The notes beneath the pieces were generated by a model that was not told where the DNA came from, searched no databases, and was given only the letters and a program-made list of their open reading frames with translations. This document shows, piece after piece, positions 60,339 to 64,000 of a DNA stretch of 64,000 nt. The stretch covers positions 186,001 to 250,000 of the forward strand of contig QQUJ01000010.1 in assembly GCA_008501635.1 (NCBI GenBank). The letters are read 5' to 3'. The translations under genes and the position numbers were made by a program. Every line of letters begins with the position of its first letter. Position 1 is the stretch's first letter. Origin of the DNA: Pseudomonadota bacterium. GTDB lineage: Bacteria; Pseudomonadota; Gammaproteobacteria; QQUJ01.

Positions 60339-62713
60339 AGCGCTTCCTCCTCACAGGGTTGGCGTATCGGTGCCTGCGCGGTTTTATCGTACGCCGGATA
60401 GGGCAGTGTGAAGTAGAAGGTGGAGCCGTTGCCTGCGGTGCTGCGCAGCCAGATCTGCCCGCCGTGGCGCTCGACGATACGCCGGCAGATCGACAGCCCG
60501 ATGCCCGTTCCTTCGTATTCACCGCGGCCGTGCAGGCGTTGGAAGATGTTGAAGATGCGCTCGTGGTGCTCGGGCGCAATACCGATGCCGTTGTCGGCCA
60601 CGATGATCAACCACCCCGAGTGCAGCTGCACGCCATCGGGCAGCAGCTCCCGCGGCACCTGCGCGAGGGCCATTGCCCGCACCTCGATACGGGGAGTCCG
60701 GTCGCCGGTGTACTTGATACCGTTGCCGATCAGGTTCTGCAACAGACGAACCATCTGGTGTCGATCCCCCCGGATCCGCGGCAGGTCATCGCAAACGATC
60801 TCCGCCTGGCGATCCCTGATGCTGTGCGCGAGCGCCTTGCGCGCCTCCTCAAAACACTCCTGCAGGGCTATCGGCGCCAGCGGCTCGCCGCGTGTCTCGA
60901 TGCGCGAGTATTCCAGCAGGCTCTGGATCATCGCCTGCAGCCGCCTGGCGCCGTCGACGGCGTAGTCGATGAACTCCCGGGCATCCTGATCGAGCTGCGG
61001 CTTGTAACGCCGTTCCAGCAGTTGCAGATAACTGGAGATCATGCGCAGCGGCTCCTGCAGATCGTGCGAGGCGATGTAGGCGAATTGCCCCAGTTCCTGA
61101 TTGGAACGTGCCAGCTCCAGTGCCGCGCTCTCCAGCTCCTCGGTCAGTTGGTGCAGTTCGGTGGTGTCCTCGAACAGAATGATGCCACCGTTGATCTCAT
61201 TGCCAAGCAGAATCGGCACCGCGCGCACCTCGATGCGCAGCGGCTTGTGCGTCGCGGGATCGAGGAGATTGACGGCGGGCTGGGAGAACGGTATGCCTGC
61301 GTGTAACAGACGGACCAGGTTGCGGGTCAGGCCCGCGGCGATGATCGCCGGATGGTCGAAGAGGTTAACGGGTTCTGAGTCTTCGTTTTCACGCCCCATC
61401 AGGGTGTGAAACATGGGGTTGCCGTCAACGCAGAGGCCGTCGTGGTCGAGCATGGCAATGGCGATGGGTGCCTGCTCGAAGATGCCGTGGTATCTCTTTT
61501 CCGAGAGCGCCAGCGCCGCCTCCGCTGTCTGCCGCGCGGTGATTTCCTCTTCGAGTTCGTCGCGTGATGCGGTGATCTTTTGCAGATTCTCGCTCATCGC
61601 ATCAATAGCGCGGCTCAGGTCGCCAACCTCATCGTTGCTGTTGGTCGCGACACGATGATTCAGTTGTCCGCTGCCGATGATGCCGGCGCCTTTGCGCAGC
61701 GCCTCGATGGGTTCGGCAATCGTGTACGCGGTACGCTGCGCCGTCAGCCAGCCGAGCCAGGTCATGATCGCCGCGAGACCCAGCATCGAGCCCTGCAAGG
61801 TGCGCAGTGGTCCCAGCGCGGCGGCGGCCGGCTGGTGGAGTACTACCGTCCAACGACGCCCGTGATCGGTATCTATACAGGCGCCCGCAGCCCAAACAAC
61901 CCCCTGACCGGGGTGCTCGAACGTGCTGATGACGCCCTTGTTGTGATCGCGGCACCACTCGATGAGCGGGTATAGCGAGGTTGCGAGCAGGGCGGAGTCG
62001 GTCCCCGCAAGGCTATTGGCGACCAGCGGTCGTCTCTCGTCGTCGAATATCCAACCCTCTACCTTGATGCCGTCACTCCCACCCTCGGTCACTCGATGCC
62101 GGTGCGCTTTCACGTTTTTCAGTGCGGCGTCAAGAAACCCGTAGTCGTAGAGGTTGATCAATGCGCCGATTATCTTTCCGTCCGCCAGATCGGTAATGGG
62201 GGTAGCCACGCCGAGATGCGGCAACTCGACGCCTTCAATCTCGGAGTTGAAGGCACTGACCAGGTAGGTCTCCTGGATGCCGCGAATCCGCAACTCTTCG
62301 CCACTCTGCGTCTCGCCAATCTCGTCGAGGTCGGTGTCGGCAACGACGATACCCAGACTGTTTATCACGTGGATGTCGCGCAGATCACGGTCGAGAACCA
62401 GTTTGTTCTGCTGCAGATGACGCGTCAGCAGCAGGGCATTCTCATCGTTGTACCTCGCAGCCGGTATCATTTGCAGCCTGGCCAGCCGGGAACGGATGAA
62501 TCCGTCCGAGGCAAAATCCTCGGCGCGCGCCTGCTTGGCGGCGAGCGACGTGCGGATCAGGCCGGCAACGGTGATGGCGTGACTGTGCAGCTCTTCCTGC
62601 GCGGCGGAGACGAAATAGCGTTCGATGCTCTGCAACGCGTAGAGGCTGACGACGGCCAACGGCACCAATAACAGGGCGAGCAGCGTGACCTGGAGTTTAC
62701 GGCGAATGCGCAT
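60335..62713 (-). CDS. Sensor histidine kinase with periplasmic sensor, HAMP and PAS
   Basis: 792 residues. TM1 at about 10-30, an extracytoplasmic sensor domain (about 31-305), TM2 near 308-325, HAMP (about 327-380), a PAS domain (about 400-520), HisKA with [10 protein letters not shown] (His about 551) and HATPase (about 650-785: [38 protein letters not shown]). The H-box SHDLQEP is that of bacteriophytochrome-type kinases. It is coupled to the response regulator and follows a GGDEF-EAL gene by 33 bases, suggesting one signalling operon. The signal is unknown. Confidence 0.93.
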   Translation of the reverse strand: MRIRRKLQVTLLALLLVPLAVVSLYALQSIERYFVSAAQEELHSHAITVAGLIRTSLAAKQARAEDFASDGFIRSRLARLQMIPAARYNDENALLLTRHLQQNKLVLDRDLRDIHVINSLGIVVADTDLDEIGETQSGEELRIRGIQETYLVSAFNSEIEGVELPHLGVATPITDLADGKIIGALINLYDYGFLDAALKNVKAHRHRVTEGGSDGIKVEGWIFDDERRPLVANSLAGTDSALLATSLYPLIEWCRDHNKGVISTFEHPGQGVVWAAGACIDTDHGRRWTVVLHQPAAAALGPLRTLQGSMLGLAAIMTWLGWLTAQRTAYTIAEPIEALRKGAGIIGSGQLNHRVATNSNDEVGDLSRAIDAMSENLQKITASRDELEEEITARQTAEAALALSEKRYHGIFEQAPIAIAMLDHDGLCVDGNPMFHTLMGRENEDSEPVNLFDHPAIIAAGLTRNLVRLLHAGIPFSQPAVNLLDPATHKPLRIEVRAVPILLGNEINGGIILFEDTTELHQLTEELESAALELARSNQELGQFAYIASHDLQEPLRMISSYLQLLERRYKPQLDQDAREFIDYAVDGARRLQAMIQSLLEYSRIETRGEPLAPIALQECFEEARKALAHSIRDRQAEIVCDDLPRIRGDRHQMVRLLQNLIGNGIKYTGDRTPRIEVRAMALAQVPRELLPDGVQLHSGWLIIVADNGIGIAPEHHERIFNIFQRLHGRGEYEGTGIGLSICRRIVERHGGQIWLRSTAGNGSTFYFTLPYPAYDKTAQAPIRQPCEEEAL

Positions 62714-62746
62714 CGCGAAAGATCGGGGCTTGGCTCGGCGCGGCGA

Positions 62747-64000
62747 TCAATGCATCAGCGGCGCGGAGAGCAGAGCCGGAATCTGATCCGCGGGCACCGG
62801 GCGGCTGAAGAGAAAGCCCTGTGCGCGGTGACAGCCGATCGAGCGCAGGAACTGCAGCTGCTGCTCGGTTTCGATGCCCTCGGCCACCACCATCAAGCGC
62901 AGCGAATGCGCCAGCGCCACCACCGCCTGGGTGACTTCCGCATCCTGCTCGCTGTCCGGGACGTTGCGCACGAAGGAGCGATCCACCTTGAGCGCGTCGA
63001 TCGGCAGTTGGGTGAGGTAGCTGAGCGAGGAGTAACCGGTGCCGAAATCGTCCACGGTCAAACGGATGTCCATCGCCTTGAAGCTGCGCAGCAGCTTGGC
63101 CACCTCCTTGATACGCTGCATGACCGCGCTCTCGGTGATCTCGAGCTCCAGATAGCGGGCCTCCATGCCGGACTCCCGCAGTATCGTCTCCACCACCGCA
63201 ATCAGGTTCTCCTGATGCAGTTGAAGGGCCGAGAGGTTGATGGCCATCTCCAGCGGCGGCAGGCCGGCCTCGCGCCAGGCGACGTGCTGTTCGGCGGCGG
63301 CGTGCAGTACCCACTCGCCGACCGGGACGATGAGCCCGGTCTCCTCGAGCAGGGGAATGAAGTCAGCGGGTGCGACCAGCCCGAGATCGGGATGTTGCCA
63401 GCGGATCAGCGCCTCAACCGCCTCGACAGCGCCGGTGTGGATATCCACCTGCGGCTGGAAATGCAGCACGAACTCATCGCGTTCCAGCGCCTTGCGCAGT
63501 GAGGTCTCCAGCGAGAGCTGTTCAAAGCTGCGCGAGCTGGTGTCCGCGCTGTAGAACTGAAAGCGATTCTTGCCGCGCTCCTTGGCTTGATACATCGCCT
63601 CTTCGGCGCGGCCCAACAGCTGGCTGGCATCCTTGCCGTCGGCGGGGTACTGGCTGATGCCCACGCTGGCAGTGACGAAGAGTTCCTTGCTGTCGATCGA
63701 GAACGGTTCCTTGAAGGTGTTGAGGATGCGCGTGGCAAAGGGGGCGACATCGTCGTTGGCCTCGTAGTTCTGCATCAGGATGGCGAACTCGTCGCCGCCA
63801 AGGCGCGCGAGGATATCGCCGCCGCGCACGCAGTCGTTGATGCGCCTGGCGATATCGCGGATCAACTGGTCGCCGGCAGCGTGGCCGAGCGTCTCGTTGA
63901 TCACCTTGAAACGATCGACGTCGAGAAACAGCGTGGCGAGTATGCTATCACCGCCCTTGCGGTGATGGAGGGTCTGCTCCAGACGATCGACGAAATGGGC
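62747..64000 (-). CDS. GGDEF-EAL cyclic-di-GMP protein (5' end beyond window)
   Basis: The frame continues past 64000, so the N-terminal part is missing; 418 codons are in view. The GGDEF motif (63785-63799) is intact, followed by the EAL domain with EALIRW (near 63401-63418), DDFGTGYSS and late residues of a normal phosphodiesterase. The protein may make or break cyclic-di-GMP, or do one and use the other domain for control; both active motifs look complete. It lies first in an operon with the kinase and the response regulator. Confidence 0.95.
   Translation of the reverse strand, partial: AHFVDRLEQTLHHRKGGDSILATLFLDVDRFKVINETLGHAAGDQLIRDIARRINDCVRGGDILARLGGDEFAILMQNYEANDDVAPFATRILNTFKEPFSIDSKELFVTASVGISQYPADGKDASQLLGRAEEAMYQAKERGKNRFQFYSADTSSRSFEQLSLETSLRKALERDEFVLHFQPQVDIHTGAVEAVEALIRWQHPDLGLVAPADFIPLLEETGLIVPVGEWVLHAAAEQHVAWREAGLPPLEMAINLSALQLHQENLIAVVETILRESGMEARYLELEITESAVMQRIKEVAKLLRSFKAMDIRLTVDDFGTGYSSLSYLTQLPIDALKVDRSFVRNVPDSEQDAEVTQAVVALAHSLRLMVVAEGIETEQQLQFLRSIGCHRAQGFLFSRPVPADQIPALLSAPLMH

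Noticed and set aside
1-64000. CRISPR arrays, tRNA and rRNA genes
   Set aside because: No regular direct repeats with spacers, no tRNA cloverleaf or TTCGAATCC-type arm, and no rRNA core sequence was seen on either strand while reading.

Overview
The window looks like chromosomal DNA of a sulfur-oxidising, carbon-fixing gammaproteobacterium. Evidence is a sat-aprB-aprA sulfur oxidation cluster (45289-49263), a type I phosphoribulokinase of the Calvin cycle (23885-24763), two TauE/SafE-type exporters, a methylcitrate operon of the prpE-prpB-prpC-acnD-prpF type (51674-59741), and gammaproteobacterial families such as HspQ. The genus cannot be fixed from sequence reading alone. No rRNA, tRNA, CRISPR array, prophage or intact transposon was seen. 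Both edges cut genes: a chemoreceptor at the left and a GGDEF-EAL protein at the right.

Layout. 1-6757: chemoreceptor tail, then a leftward five-gene operon (HlyD-type adaptor, ABC ATPase, two MacB-like permeases, LysE exporter). 6966-13626: hemerythrin, MoaB, DUF3179 protein, Rossmann protein, HspQ, TerB-like and VOC proteins, an HU-like protein with a lysine-rich tail, and a gamma-glutamyltransferase without signal peptide. 13950-21959: a 1465-residue fusion (two cyclic-nucleotide domains, rhodanese, long coiled coil, one membrane helix, C-terminal formylglycine-enzyme-like domain), a small protein, endonuclease V, and a coupled pair of a membrane coiled-coil protein and a VWA lipoprotein. 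22035-28979: aldo/keto reductase, phosphoribulokinase, SLC13 permease with a divergent LysR regulator, and a GFA protein. 29031-35422: polyphosphate:AMP phosphotransferase, MBL hydrolase, AlaX, TSUP, TrmB and MscS. 35423-42090: a repeat-rich, gene-poor stretch with two secreted orphan proteins, a LuxR-TPR regulator next to a methyltransferase, and a decayed gene. 42091-51382: M-type aminopeptidase lipoprotein, NDUFA9-like protein, a second TSUP, sat-aprBA, YkgJ and MBL proteins. 51674-59741: methylcitrate cycle. 59895-64000: a two-component pair and a cyclic-di-GMP enzyme.

How it fits together. Sat and AprBA acting in the oxidative direction turn sulfite into sulfate and yield ATP. Phosphoribulokinase spends ATP for CO2 fixation, and the methylcitrate enzymes turn propionate into pyruvate and succinate. 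The TSUP proteins may export sulfur oxyanions (inference).

The intergenic DNA is unusual. REP-like palindromes with the head TAGGAGCGGCGGAAGCCGCG are frequent, and in four genes the stop codon is the TAG of such an element. A longer mosaic repeat occurs as an inverted pair (23202-23810) and once more (35423-35880); its central hairpin is kept while its sequence changes. A fragment of a REP-associated (Y1-type) transposase lies at 28334. The strongest candidate for an undescribed system is the 1465-residue fusion at 13950-18347.
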